Shown here: positions 46,992-58,000 of the stretch, piece after piece
Position numbering within the stretch: the stretch's first letter is position 1
How the letters are laid out: the number at the start of each line of letters is the position of its first letter
Source: Gymnopus androsaceus JB14
Lineage: Eukaryota > Basidiomycota > Agaricomycetes > Agaricales > Omphalotaceae
Assembly (NCBI GenBank): GCA_009733575.1
Contig: ML769449.1
Coordinates: 62,001 to 126,000, forward strand
Length of the DNA: 64,000 nt
Direction: 5' to 3'
Notes under the pieces: model-generated
Told to the model about the DNA's origin: nothing
What the model saw: the letters and a program-made list of their open reading frames with translations, nothing else
The model's database searches: none
Program-made: the position numbers and the translations under genes

Positions 46992-48615
46992 CAGTGGGTC
47001 AAAAAATTGTCCACATGTTTGACACTTTTGGAAAAATCTAGGATTTGCAAGATAGATATTGTATATATCAAAAAGTGATTAGTAAGGACTAGAAAGCCCT
47101 AGATCCTGGCTCCATGTACATATCTGGTTTGTCTTGTTTGGATCAAAACTCATTGGGATATAAGCAACTCAAATCAATGACCCATGTGGACAATTTTCTG
47201 AGTTTGTATTGTAATAGCTTTGCTCCACAATTGTGAGCCTACATTGATGATATCATGACTCAGACTATATGGTGATGTCATTTAGACATCATAATGATAT
47301 CACACAAGCTTTCTGACATATATATAAGCATATTTCACTGATTTGTGGTTCTAACAGAATTATGAGACCTCTCACACCCTCTCAGAAAGACAATGTCCTC
47401 TCTCTGCTCCACACTGGAGCTTCTACCAGGGAAATCTCTGCTCAGACAGGGGTATCCAAGTCAAAGATTGCTTCTTTGGCAAAAGAAGCACTCCCAGACA
47501 AGGAGAGCCATCCAGCAGGCCGCCCTAGAAAGCTCTCTACTACTGATGAAAATGCTATCATCAAACAAGTCTCCACTGGCAGGGCCAAGAATGCAGTACA
47601 GGTGGCCAAAAACATTAATCCACTCCTCTCCCATCCAGTCTACTCAGACCATCAGAAATACCCTTCACAAAGCCAATGTACAACCTCACAAAAAGCAGAA
47701 AAACCCAAGCTCACCCCTGCTCACAGGAAAGCTTGTTCAGCATTTGCTCAGAAGTATCTGGAATGGACTGTAGATGATTGGAAGAGGGTTGTTTGGTCAG
47801 ATGAGACAAAAAATCAATAGATTTGGGTCAGATGGGCAGCAGTATGTATGGGAAAGGAAGGGGGAATCAGTAGGAGACAGAGGCATCAAGGAAACTATGA
47901 AGTTTGGGGGAGGAAATATCATGGTGTGGGGATGTATGGAATGGGAAAGTGTGGGGAATTTGGTGGAGGTTGAAGGGAGGATGAATGGAGAGCAGTATGT
48001 TTACATTTTGGATGGCAATCTCTTGGAAAGCATGGAAAATCTGCTTCTTGATCCAGAGATAGCCATCTTTCAGCAGGATAATGACCCTAAACACACCTCC
48101 AAAGTTGCTGCCAAGTGGTTTGATGACCATGAAATCACCTGTATGGATTGGCCTGCACAGTCCCCTGATCTCAATCCCATTGAACATCTCTGGACAACCC
48201 TCAAAAACAAACTTAATGAATATGACAAGCCACCCTCTGGAGCTTGGGAGTTGTGGGACAGAGTGGCAGAAAAATGGGGGGAAATTACAGAGGCAGATTG
48301 TCAGAGGTTAATTAAGAGCATGCCAAGAGGGCTCAAAGCAGTTGTGAGTACACATGGAGGTCATACCAAGTATTAAACTACCTTTTCTGTATTTCAATGT
48401 GCATATCAAAAAATTGTCCACATGGATCATTGATTTTAATTGCTTATATCTCAATGAGTTTTGATCCAAACAAGACAAACCAGATATGTACATGGAGCCG
48501 GGATTTAGGGCTTTCTAGTCCCTACTAATCACTTATTGATATATACAATATCTATCTTGCAAATCCTGGATTTTTCCAAAAGTGTCAAACATGTGGACAA
48601 TTTTTTGACCCACTG
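46992..48615 (+). mobile_element. Tc1/mariner transposon, nearly complete
   Basis: Ends CAGTGGGTCAAAAAATTGTC and the inverse, with further inverted similarity inwards (catgtttgacacttttggaaaaatc) over more than 150 bp, are flanked by TA at 46990-46991 and 48616-48617. It carries one transposase gene (47362-48376). It is the innermost level of the nest that starts at 44031. Confidence 0.92.
47362..48376 (+). pseudogene. Tc1-type transposase with DD34E-like triad, frameshifted
   Basis: The ATG at 47362 opens an HTH-type N-terminus (SQKDNVLSLLHTGASTREIS) with GRPRKLS. The catalytic region reads VVWSDETK (first Asp), then FQQDNDPKHTSK (second Asp) and SPDLNPIEHLW (Glu), as in Tc1 transposases. 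An extra base in the A run at about 47806-47811 shifts the frame just after the first Asp, and a pair of compensating shifts lies around 47630-47700. All catalytic residues survive, so inactivation is recent. Confidence 0.92.
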
Positions 48616-48846
48616 TATGCCAGGCATTTACCCCTACTTAGGTCCAACTTGGAAGGCAAAAGTTAAGCCTAAGTAGGTGTCTTTTAGTAGGTGAATGAAG
48701 TGGCTGTAGCCATAAACAGTACGGTATCCATCCCTATGATTGTACTGATACAACCAGTGCAGTACAAAACAATTTATGTAGTTTAAATCAGTTCAGATTC
48801 AAATTGGTTTATATCAGTATGAACTGATATGAGCTGACCATTTATA

Positions 48847-49090
48847 CTGTAGCATTTTGAGCACTTCGTAAGTCACAGGTCACAGTCGCATCCAAATTTT
48901 ACGAACTTTCACGGGGTCTACGGAATTTCGAGCAATTTCAACCCAAAAATTGAGGCCTGCGGCGCCAAATTTTGTATTTTGTCCCTTAAAATTTTGGGTG
49001 TCACAGGTTGCACTCTATGCCTACAAAAAAAATATATTCATACAATTGGTCACAGTCACAGGCCCTTACGAGGTGCTCGAAATGGGACAG
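48847..49090. mobile_element. CTGTA MITE, 244 bp, TA duplication
   Basis: CTGTAGCATTTTGAGCACTT and the inverse, flanked by TA (48845-48846, 49091-49092). Same family as 57505, 59256 and 62592. It contains two gtcacaggtcacag-like blocks. Inserted in hAT-like copy 2. Confidence 0.75.
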
Positions 49091-49489
49091 TACACTATTT
49101 CAATGTTAGATAAGTAACATCTTACAGTAATTGTGTTATAGGAAGTACTAGTAGTGCCTACATACTCTTAAAAATGTACAGTATCTTGATCAAAATTCAA
49201 GTAAGAAAAGTACTCTTTCAGCTTCTTATATAGATATAATGAAGGGTTTGTACAGGTTCCACTGTGTGTAAATATGTACTGATTTAAACTGATTCTAAGC
49301 AAATTTTGGATTTGGATTGTGGATAAGCTGTAAACCTGTATTGATTTAAATTGTGTATCAGTACAAGCTCTAGTGATACATTTTGCAGTACAATGCAATG
49401 CAATGTATGATTTATTTGCAGTTTAATGAATTGTATCTCCAAACCCTAGGCGGGATATTAGAGAAAACTGTTTTGGGCCCAGGGGGATC

Positions 49490-49985
49490 CAAGGTCACCT
49501 AGTTCTTTCTCTTAGGCAACCTGATGCAACCCAGAGAGTAGTATAAGTGCCACTCATGGGTACTTGCCAGAATTACGTGAAGAAAAATTCTAGCTCTCTA
49601 TTAAGCCCAGGTCCATGCAAATTGGTTGAAAACTGAGGGAGATATGATCAAAACTTGATTGAAACAGTTTTTGACCACTTTGATAAAATTTAATCAAATA
49701 ATACAAGTTCTGCAATGGGATTTATGATTATTGGTCTGACATGTGGATGTAGGCCATCGCAATGCATGGCAAGGACGAGTCCAGCCAGTGGTTTGAGTAA
49801 ATACATGTGGGCCATTGCATTGCATGGCAGAAACATGTCCACAATTTTTCAATATATTTATATGTAGCTTAGCCTTGCCACTTAAACTAGATTTAATGTG
49901 TCTAATGGTCTCACAACCCATTCAAAGGCCTAAGCTTAAATGGGACAAGAAAGATACTTGAATCCAACAGTTCTCAAGAACAATC
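49490..49985. repeat. Two dispersed repeats (inverse at 61880; direct at 13765)
   Basis: The part 49490-49730 matches 61880-62105 in inverted orientation (shared caaattggttgaaaactg). The part 49733-49985 matches 13765-14020. Non-coding. Confidence 0.75.
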
Positions 49986-50147
49986 AGTGAAAATTCATAC
50001 TCCCACTATGTTCTATCTTGTTTCCTTTGAAATACATGTATGCTCATGCTCATTTGAGGCTCGGTTCCGCTCGGAGCTCTGCTCCTTGCTCCCCTTGCCA
50101 GAGGGACCTCAATAAACACTGAAAACTCATAATCCTATCATGCACCT

Positions 50148-50716
50148 GTAAGACCGGGGTAGATGGTCTTGGGGAAAGGTACAAAAAGTAGCTTTGTAGC
50201 CTTTAGTATGAAAGGTGGGCGAGATCCGCGATTGAACATGTGTGCGGGTGGCTAGTCAAAGACTAGTAGTAAGAAACGGGTGGATTGAGGAATACCAAAG
50301 CTCCCAAATACGAGTTGTGAGTCTATTTGTATGAGCCGACATCGAGTAGTCGACGGTGGCGAGTCTGAAGGTTGTATGAGCTCGATGGCAGTCAAGTTGA
50401 CATGTGAGTCAAAGAGCGGAAGCCAGAACAAGCGTGTATTGTGATAATAGCAAGATAGACAAGAGTATAAGAAAAATAGAGAAAGAAAGAGATACAGGAG
50501 CAAACAAGTTAATATGAAGACAAGGGGTCCCTCAGGGAGAACTACCGGTTATATACATGCAGGATGCTGAGTTGGTGAGTAGTAAGTATGTATGGAGTAG
50601 ATGGTACCCATCATGCGGCTTAGTGGGCGGTTATTGGATCAATAGGGTGAGCCATGGATACAATCGGGCGGTTTCGAGAGGTGAAGATAATGAGATTGGT
50701 GGTACAGGGCATGACA
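50148..50716. repeat. Solo LTR with 5-bp TSD GCACC
   Basis: TGTAAGACCGGGG ... GGGCATGACA, 569 bp, bounded by TG and CA and flanked by GCACC at 50143-50147 and 50717-50721. No internal retroelement sequence is present, so it is the product of LTR-LTR recombination. Family unknown; the length would suit a gypsy or copia LTR. Confidence 0.8.
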
Positions 50717-50721
50717 GCACC

Positions 50722-51999
50722 TTCTTTTCTTGTATGCTTGAGCTCACTTGAGGCTTGGTTCCACTCAGAGCTTTGCTCCTTGCTCCCCTTGCCAGAAAGA
50801 CATAAAAAGTCCCAAGAGCAAGGATTATCCAGCTCCAAATATAAGTAGATAGGTGCCTGCAGCACGCATAAAGGCACTATCGTGTGTAGCATGGAACATG
50901 GTTGTTCCTCAATGGGACCACACCAGTTTACCTATATACCTAGACAGCAGTGACATCATTGGCTATCATACCCATACTACACTAGCAAGATTACCTCAAA
51001 AATTAGTAAGTAGTAACTTTGGATATTTAATAGATACTGTTGGTCCTAGCTAGTTCAGAAATTTTGGTGCAGATAATAGCAGTTGCGGTTCAACCCAAAC
51101 CTTATCCAGTACATTTGATAATTTAACTCCCAGCTCCTAGGCTGCTACAGTGATTTTAGGTATGCCTAAAGACAAATTTCCATTTTGAGGCAGGAAGGGC
51201 TGCTCAGTTAAAGTGTGAAGTTTGAATTTGGAAGCAAGAGGTTTTCAAACAAATACATCTATACATGACCTTGTATTTCAGCTTTAAGGTCACTCATAGG
51301 CCCCTCCCCCCTCCAACCTGCCTTATAGGGAAATTATTTCCCACAATACAATGGTTTTTCAAGGCAGATTGTTCCTGAGTTTTCTCAAAATATCTTACAA
51401 GCATTTAGTGACCATTCCACACTGACATATCATTACTACATACACAAATGCATATATTTAAATTGTGCATTGGGTCATCTGGTGTGCACAAATTTTAGGC
51501 AAGTCACAACCAAGCTGTGATCAAGTCCTCTGAAAAACAAAAATCTCCTTGAGTCCTTGTATATAGATGGTTATAAGTTTCCTTCCCAATTCCATCCTCA
51601 ACCAGGTCAAAAAAATGCCTATTTGAGTTGTCAAACCTGGTGCAAATGGCTGTATACCACTAAAAACCTTTCAGATTTAAGGACCCTTCAGACCCCATAA
51701 GGTCATATAGGCGCCTAAATTCTTGAACACCTCTTGAGCAACAATATCTTGCTTGTAACTTATACTTGTAAATGGAGTAATTTTTATTATGTGGTATACA
51801 AGAGCAAAATCAAAAGCATTCAAGAGTAAAAAGCACTGTTTACTTATCAAAAGTGACATGCCCAACTTTGGGATCAAGGAGTTGAATCCAAGAATGTCAG
51901 AGGGAAAATCTTAGGAAAGAGCAGCACAAGATTATCAAAAAAACATACAAACATAATAAAAGGCCATTGAAGACATATATTACCTCTTTACCCAAATTA
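50722..51999. other. Intergenic downstream of the CHAT gene
   Basis: AT-rich and without supported genes. A stretch near 50725-50800 (ctcacttgaggctTGGTTCC and ccttgctccccttgcca) resembles 50050-50105, a short dispersed repeat on both sides of the solo LTR. Confidence 0.5.
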
Positions 52000-54900
52000 T
52001 CAAACTCCAAGATGGATGAATGGTACCCATTTCACGAAATTGGTTTCACCAACTTCCTTGCGTAGATTCTTGGTAGCCTCATGTAGTGCATATGCTGGAG
52101 TCATTTTTTTCTTGTCCCCAGAATCGTCAGGATGTCCTAGAAGGTTTGCATAGACTTTGTCTGCAATGAGAGGAGCTTCCTTGTCTCCAATAGACCATAG
52201 TGTAGCGATGACACTTGGATAACCTACTGAGAGCATACCAGCTGCAAGATGGACAGCTTCTTCAGGGAGATTTTCATCCCCTGTGGCTGTCTGACATGCA
52301 GATAGGACTGCAAGCTGCACATTATTCAAAGACAAGGACATCAATTCTTTGAGCCTCAGTCTCCGATTATAGAGTGCAAATGCACTATCAAGTGGATCTT
52401 TTACATCCTGGATTCCATGGCAAGCAAAATGGATGATATCATATTTACCCATTTCATGCATAACAGCCTCTGCAGCTGCTGCATCATGATTGAGATGGCA
52501 AGTATGCATGCCCAAGGTATATTTTTTGATGACTTTTGCCTCTTCCACAGTCCCAGGTAGAGGTGACAGTCCAGGTGTATTAGGCTGTGAGACAATGAGA
52601 ACAGAGGAGATGTTGGCCTGATGTTCCTTGAATTTGGAACCAGAGCTGATCAAAGCTCTCAATGTTGTGGTATATGAGGATACCACAAAATCAGAAATAT
52701 TGATATTTGTCTCTGTTGGGCCACCATATATCCCTGCTGCATGAAGTGGGAGAAGGGCAAGTAGCCCTGTTGGACACCATGTAATATGAGGAATGATATC
52801 TTCTGTACATTCATGTAACTGTAATGGGGAGCTATCAGCATATATTTCTTTAGGAAATTGAGAAAATTATATTACCACATCCTCAATCTTTGATAGAATT
52901 GGCTGCACAACATTCAACCATAAAATCTTCAAAATCAATGTAAATTGGTCATGATTTTCTCCGGATGCTGCTCGTGTAGCACGATCACCATTACGATCAA
53001 TGCGAATCCCATTAACATGAAGTGAGGAGATGAGTTTTACGTGCAAGTTTTGTGCCATTTGCAATGAAAACCTTGGGAGAGGAACATGGATAATGCCCCT
53101 AGACAGGCTTAGAACCAATGCATCACATTGATTTTGGTCAATGTTCACCACTATGACTGGTCCATTTTTGGCAGCAGAGGCAAGCTCAGACAACTTCTTG
53201 GGCTTCAAGAAGCTAGTAAATCCATCCAAGGCCCTGATTTGTTGCAAAAGCTCCTCATACCGCAAAGCCATCTTACGGTGCTTCTGTGCTTCATCTTCAA
53301 GATTTACTTGCTTGACTTCTGAGTCTTTATGTTCAAATTCATTCCTGGTAGTGGATGTCCCTGCATGTTGCAGGGCTTGAGCAACCATCTCCAACTCTTT
53401 TGCAACTGTAGGATTCTGATGATGAAGATCATCCAATGGTGAACGCAGTTGAAGTATCTGTCCCCAGATGATATTGCGACCTTCCTCTAGCCACTCAACT
53501 GCCAGTTCCTGATTTCCTGCAGAAACTGCAGTAGCAGCTGCAGCACCAATGGCCCTTCCTATATAAGGTAGCTCTTCAAAGCGACGGTGGACTGTTTGCC
53601 CAAGCCAGACAACTTGAGGGATTAGCTCAAAAAATCTTGTGTATGCTTGTACAGCTAAGGTTGGGGTTGAACAGAGTTTGGACCACCTTACTGCAGCCTT
53701 TAGTTGAACAAGAGGTTTACCAACTGAGAGCAGACTAGCACTTTGGAAGGAAGATAAAGCCAAATCAAGGTCAATTTTATGGTGGGAATGGTGAAATTGT
53801 GACTCATAAGCATTTCCAAGGTTATGCAACCAGCTAGGCTTGTTAGCATGACCATCAGGAGTGAGTTTGACCACTTGCTTCAAGGCAAAAATGGCACTCT
53901 CTATGTCACTGAGCTCTCCTAAATGGCCAAATCGTGACTCATAAGCATTGCCAAGGTTATTCAACCAGCCAGGTTTGGAGGCATGACTATGAGGAGCAAG
54001 TTCAACTGACTGCTTCAAGGCAAAAATGGCACTCTCTATGTCACTGAGCTCTCCTAAATGGCGAAATCGTGAATCGTAAGTATAGCCGAGGTTATTCAAA
54101 AAGTCAGGCTTGTCAGCATGACCATCAGGAGTGAGTTCAACTGCCTGCTTCTTGGCAAAAATGGCACTCTCTATGTCGCTAAGCTGTCCTGAACAGCCAA
54201 ATTGTGAGTGATAAGCAATGCCAAGGTTATTCAGCCACCTAGGCTTCTTAGCATGGCCATCAGGAGTGAGTTTGACTGCCTGCTTCAAGGCAAAAATGGC
54301 ACTCTCTATGTCACTGAGCTCTCCTAAACGGCGAAATCGTGACTCATAAGTATTTCCAAGGTTATTCAACATGTTAGGCTTTTCGGCATGACCATCAGGA
54401 GTGAGTTCAACTGCCTGCTTCTGGGCAAAAATGGCACTCTCTATGTCACTGAGCTCTCCTAAATGGCGAAATTGTGACAGGAAGGCACTACCAAGGTTAC
54501 TCAACCTGGCAGGCTTGTCAGCATGACCATCAGGAGTGAGTTCAACTGCCTGCTTCAAGGAAAAAATGACACTCTCTATGTCACTGAGCTCTCCTAAACG
54601 GCGAAATCGTGACTCATAAGTAAGGCCAAGGTTATTCAACAAGGCTGGCTTCTTGGCATGACCATCAGGAGTGAGTTTAACTGCCTGCTTCAAAGAAAAA
54701 ATGGCACTCTCTATGTCACTGAGCTCTCCTAAACGGCCAAATCGTGACTGGTAGGCCCCCCCAAGGTTACTCAACCTGCCAGGCCTGGAGGCATGACCAT
54801 CAGGAGTGAGTTCAACTGCTGGCTTTAAGGAAGAAATGGCACTCTCTATGTCATTGAGCTCTCCTAAATGGCGAAATCGTGACTGATAAGCAATGCCAAG

Positions 54901-56372
54901 GCTATCCAAGCTTTGAGGCTTGTTAGCATGACCATCAGGAGTGAGTTCAACTGCCTGCTTCAAAGCAAAAATGGCACTCTCTATGTCCCTGAGCTCTCCT
55001 AAACGGCCAAATCGTGACTCATAAGCAATGCCAAGGTCATGCAACAAGCCAGGCTTGTTAGCACAACCACCAGGAGTGAGTTCAACTGCTTGCTTCTTGG
55101 CAAAAATGGCACTCTCTATGTCACTGAGCTCTCCTAAATGGCGAAATCGTGACTGATAAGCATTGCCAAGGTTATTCAACCAGCTAGGCTTGTTAGCATG
55201 ACCATCAGGAGTGAGTTCAACCACCTGCTTAAAGGCAAAAATGGCACTCTCTATGTCACTGAACTCTCCTAAATGGCCAAATTGTGACTCATAAGCAGTG
55301 CCAAGGTTATTCAACATGCCAGGCTTTTCAGCATGACCATCAGGAGTGAGTTCAACTGCCTGCTTCAAGGCCACAATGGCACTCTCTATGTCACTGAGCT
55401 CCCCTAAATGGCCAAATCGTGACTGATAAGCACTCCCAAGGCTATCCAAGCTTTGAGGCTTGACTGCATGACCATCAGGAGTGAGTTTGACTGCCTGCTT
55501 CAAGGCAAAAATGGCACTCTCTATGTCACTGAGCTCTCCTAAATGGCCAAACCGTGTCCGGTAGGCCTCCCCAAGGTTACTCAACAAGGCAGGCTTGTCA
55601 GCATGACCATCAGGAGTGAGCTCAACTGCCTGCATTGAGGCAAAAATGGCACTCTCTATGTCACTGAGCTCTCCTAAATGGACAAATTGTGACTGCAAGG
55701 CACTGCCAAGGTTATTCAACCTGGCAGGCTTGTCAGTATGACCATCAGGAGTGAGATCAACTGCCTGCTTCTTGGCGAAAATGGCACTCTCTATGTCACT
55801 GAGCTTTCCTAAACAGCCAAATCGTAATTCGAAAGCATTGCCAAGGTTATTCAACAAGCCAGGCTTGCCAGGATGGCCATCAGGTATCAGTTCAACTGCT
55901 TGCTCCCAGAGTTGCACAGCATTTTCAATTTGGGATATGTCTCCTGACCGTTGAAAAGACTTTGCTAACTGCAATGCTGCACTGTGCAACTCCTGCATCT
56001 ACTCAGATCCAATGAGTGATGTACATAGGGCTGTGCTGTAAACTGAAACATACTTTCATTTCCTCCTCCCTTGTCTCCATAACAGACATGGGCTTAATAT
56101 GATGCAGTTCAGCAACTGCCTCATCAAATTCCTCTGATGACAAAATTGACAAGATCAAGGCCTTTTCAAGCTCCTCTTGATCTTCTGCATTGAGTGAAAT
56201 ATCACTCATTGTCTACAATGGAAACATTGACTGTTGTTAGATATGCTGCATATTTACTCACAAAAGCACCACCTACCCGAGCTTCAGGTTGTTCCAATGA
56301 CATACTGATGGCATACTGAAGTTCAGCAGATTCATCTTCATCCTGGGCAGAGTAGCTAGATACCCTCTCCAT
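52000..56372 (-). CDS. UIM-TPR-CHAT protein (caspase-like CHAT domain)
   Basis: Four exons (56372-56277, 56212-56054, 55998-52876, 52818-52000) with introns of 64, 55 and 57 bp, all phase 0, encode 1398 residues without interruption. Residues ~11-29 (DEDESAELQYAISMSLEQ) and ~42-59 (EDQEELEKALILSILSSE) fit the ubiquitin-interacting motif pattern of an acidic patch, then A-x3-S. Sixteen repeats of 45 residues follow (SDIESAI..LKQAVELTPDG, NNLGNAY); they are TPR-type, as in kinesin light chain-like proteins. The C-terminal CHAT domain has His~1260 in HFACHG and Cys~1301 in VLSACQTA, the caspase/separase-like dyad. CHAT proteins are proteases or scaffolds; in bacteria TPR-CHAT acts in type III-E CRISPR defence, and in Agaricomycetes the family is large but mostly uncharacterised. 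Very high similarity among repeats points to recent expansion or homogenisation. Confidence 0.9.
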
Positions 56373-56846
56373 TGCCTATCTCCTTTCAGTACATTGAATG
56401 AGGTATATTATTTACATAGCTCACTGGCGTTACTGAATTCTCTTGCAGAATATTGTTCAAATCCTTGACCAATGTTTCAGTATGCTGAGTGGCCATTGGT
56501 TTAGCTAGGGCACAACACTTACCGAATCAAAACAGAATAATCCCCAACTTCGAAAAATGATATGGGCGAAAGGGACACTAGGCGTTGTGAACTTGTGCCC
56601 TTATATACTGACCGCTATTCCAGATCCGATACAACGGCTAGTATGTCAAAGCGACAGCAGCAATGCACAATGAACTGCTACATCTCCGAGCACCTCGGTT
56701 ACCTCCTAAGTGACACATGATGAGGCCATTCTTCACACTCACTTCATTTCCCCTGACGTGGCTCGCCGATGGGTTCTCAACTTGATGCCTGCAGGTCACT
56801 TGCATTTAGATCACATAGCTTATTGCCTGTTGCATATAGCTCTGCA
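56373..56846. promoter_or_regulatory. Region upstream of the CHAT gene
   Basis: Presumed 5' UTR and promoter of the minus-strand CHAT gene. It shows no ORF of note. A tatatac motif lies at about 56604. An additional 5' non-coding exon is possible. Confidence 0.35.
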
Positions 56847-57346
56847 TGCGGGCCGAAAATCCGAACGTTTTTATTTGTACATTATTAGGCTGTGTATTCT
56901 ATTGAATCCTTCCCGGATCCTCTGTCGAGCTTTCTCTTGATTTTCTCTGCGAGCGCAACTTGATGCCTTATTGCTCCTCCATAATACAATTCTCTTTTGA
57001 CGAAAGATATAAACATCGATCAAATAAGATGTTTGAATTCTGGATGTTGAAGTATCCTCTGCCTTTTTTTGCACGACGAAATTGGATGCATACTAACCGC
57101 TGCGCGTCATTGCTCTTCTCTGTCACAGCATCCAGCTAACTGAGCAATCTCGTGAATTTCGTGTCCTTCCTCTACACGCCAGTGGACCGTACGTCTCCAA
57201 AGGTCATGGTTCAAGCTGCGAGGCATCTGAAGAATAAAGAGAGCCGGTGATGCGTAGGTTACGACCGTTGTGGGCGCTTGCAGACGGCTTCTGTGTGCCG
57301 GCACAGCCTAGTGTACAAATAAACACGTTCGGATTTTTCGCCCACA
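56847..57346 (-). mobile_element. TIR element carrying a transposase N-terminal fragment
   Basis: TGCGGGCCGAAAATCCGAAC and the inverse at the right end are about 45 bp and imperfect (shared tttatttgtaca). Inside, on the minus strand, codons from about 57223 to 57107 read MPRSLNHDLWRRTVHWRVEE then GHEIHEIAQLAGC, which resembles the N-terminal helix-turn-helix of fungal IS630/Tc1-type transposases. The catalytic domain is absent. Confidence 0.5.
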
Positions 57347-57504
57347 TCCCCGACTCTCAAACGAAAAATTGGTAGTCACTCCTGAGATGCATATTTTCTA
57401 TGTCCTCTGCATTGATGAATGATATTCTGGCTGCATTATTGGTTTTTGGTACAGTGTATAAGCTTCAACCTGAGATGGAATGTTGGTTAGATGTTGAGAT
57501 ACTA

Positions 57505-57770
57505 CTGTACCATTTCGATCGATTCGGCAGGCCCCTATGACTGTGACTGACCTGACGAAATTTTGGATTCGGCACCTCGCGGTGGAGCCGCGTGACCCTA
57601 GCAAAATTTCGGCATTTTTGACCCCAAATTTGCGTTTTTTGAGGCAATTTTGAGTGTGTCACGCCAAAAATTTTCAGCACTTTCGAAATGTGACCTGTGA
57701 CCTGGTCAAATTTCGGCACGTCAGAAGGCCTCCGTGACCCGTGACCGCCGAATCGATTGAAATGGTACAG
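57505..57770. mobile_element. CTGTA MITE, 266 bp
   Basis: CTGTACCATTTCGATCGATT and the inverse are nearly perfect over 24 bp, with TA on both sides (57503-57504, 57771-57772). The interior is rich in gtgac/gtcac words, like the other copies. Confidence 0.82.
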
Positions 57771-57944
57771 TACCCTGAAATGGACCAAATCAGGGCAATA
57801 ATCATGTTTTGCCTTCCCAAACAAGTAGAACATCAGAAAAGAATACATTCAAGATTTAGAGTCTCAAAATAAGCAGTCTTGAGCCTTCCAGATGCCTATA
57901 CAAGGTCCCAGATCACAATAAATCTTTCAGCCATGAGGGTTTGG

Positions 57945-58000
57945 AGGCCCCCCCCCCCCTCCCCCAAGGTCATGTCAGCGCTTAAATTTTTGCACACCCC
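57945..58000 (+). repeat. Poly-C tract followed by a shared aaggtca motif
   Basis: A run of about 14 C, ctccccc, then aaggtcatgtcagcgcttaa. Similar C- or G-runs with aaggtca occur at 23895-23935, 31715-31765 and 51300, suggesting the end of a common degenerate repeat. Confidence 0.5.

Larger units (their letters stand above)
45469..48701. mobile_element. MULE-like foldback element with 9-bp TSD
   Basis: ACTTCAGTCACCTACTAAAA at 45469 returns inverted at 48701, with more than 90 percent identity over about 105 bp. The 9-mer GGCTGTAGC flanks both ends (45460-45468 and 48702-48710). Long TIRs with 9-bp duplications are typical of Mutator-like elements. Without the Tc1 insert (46992-48615) it is about 1.6 kb and palindromic over nearly its whole length, with the axis near 46440. 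Arms contain a taccatggta minisatellite (45565-46030; remnant 46900-46990) and telomere-like repeats (46083-46135; 46805-46855). No transposase seen. Confidence 0.8.
44886..48736. mobile_element. Ac-like hAT element (TAGGGATGG ends), perfect 8-bp TSD
   Basis: TAGGGATGGA at 44886 and TCCATCCCTA at 48736 are inverted, and TGATTGTA flanks both sides (44878-44885, 48737-48744). Such ends and an 8-bp duplication are characteristic of Ac/hAT elements. The left interior (44890-45460) is dominated by short motifs tacgg/ccgta in both orientations. No hAT transposase is present. The element was later hit by the 45469-48701 insertion. Confidence 0.85.
44031..49448. mobile_element. hAT-like element copy 2, expanded by nested insertions
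   Basis: Ends TAGGGTTTTGAGATACAATT and the inverse match the element at 3035-4246 in the opposite orientation. Flanks are ggcgggac (44023-44030) and ggcgggat (49449-49456), a 7/8 target duplication. With insertions at 44056-44785, 44886-48736 and 48847-49090 removed, roughly 600-700 bp of the original element remain. Confidence 0.85.
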
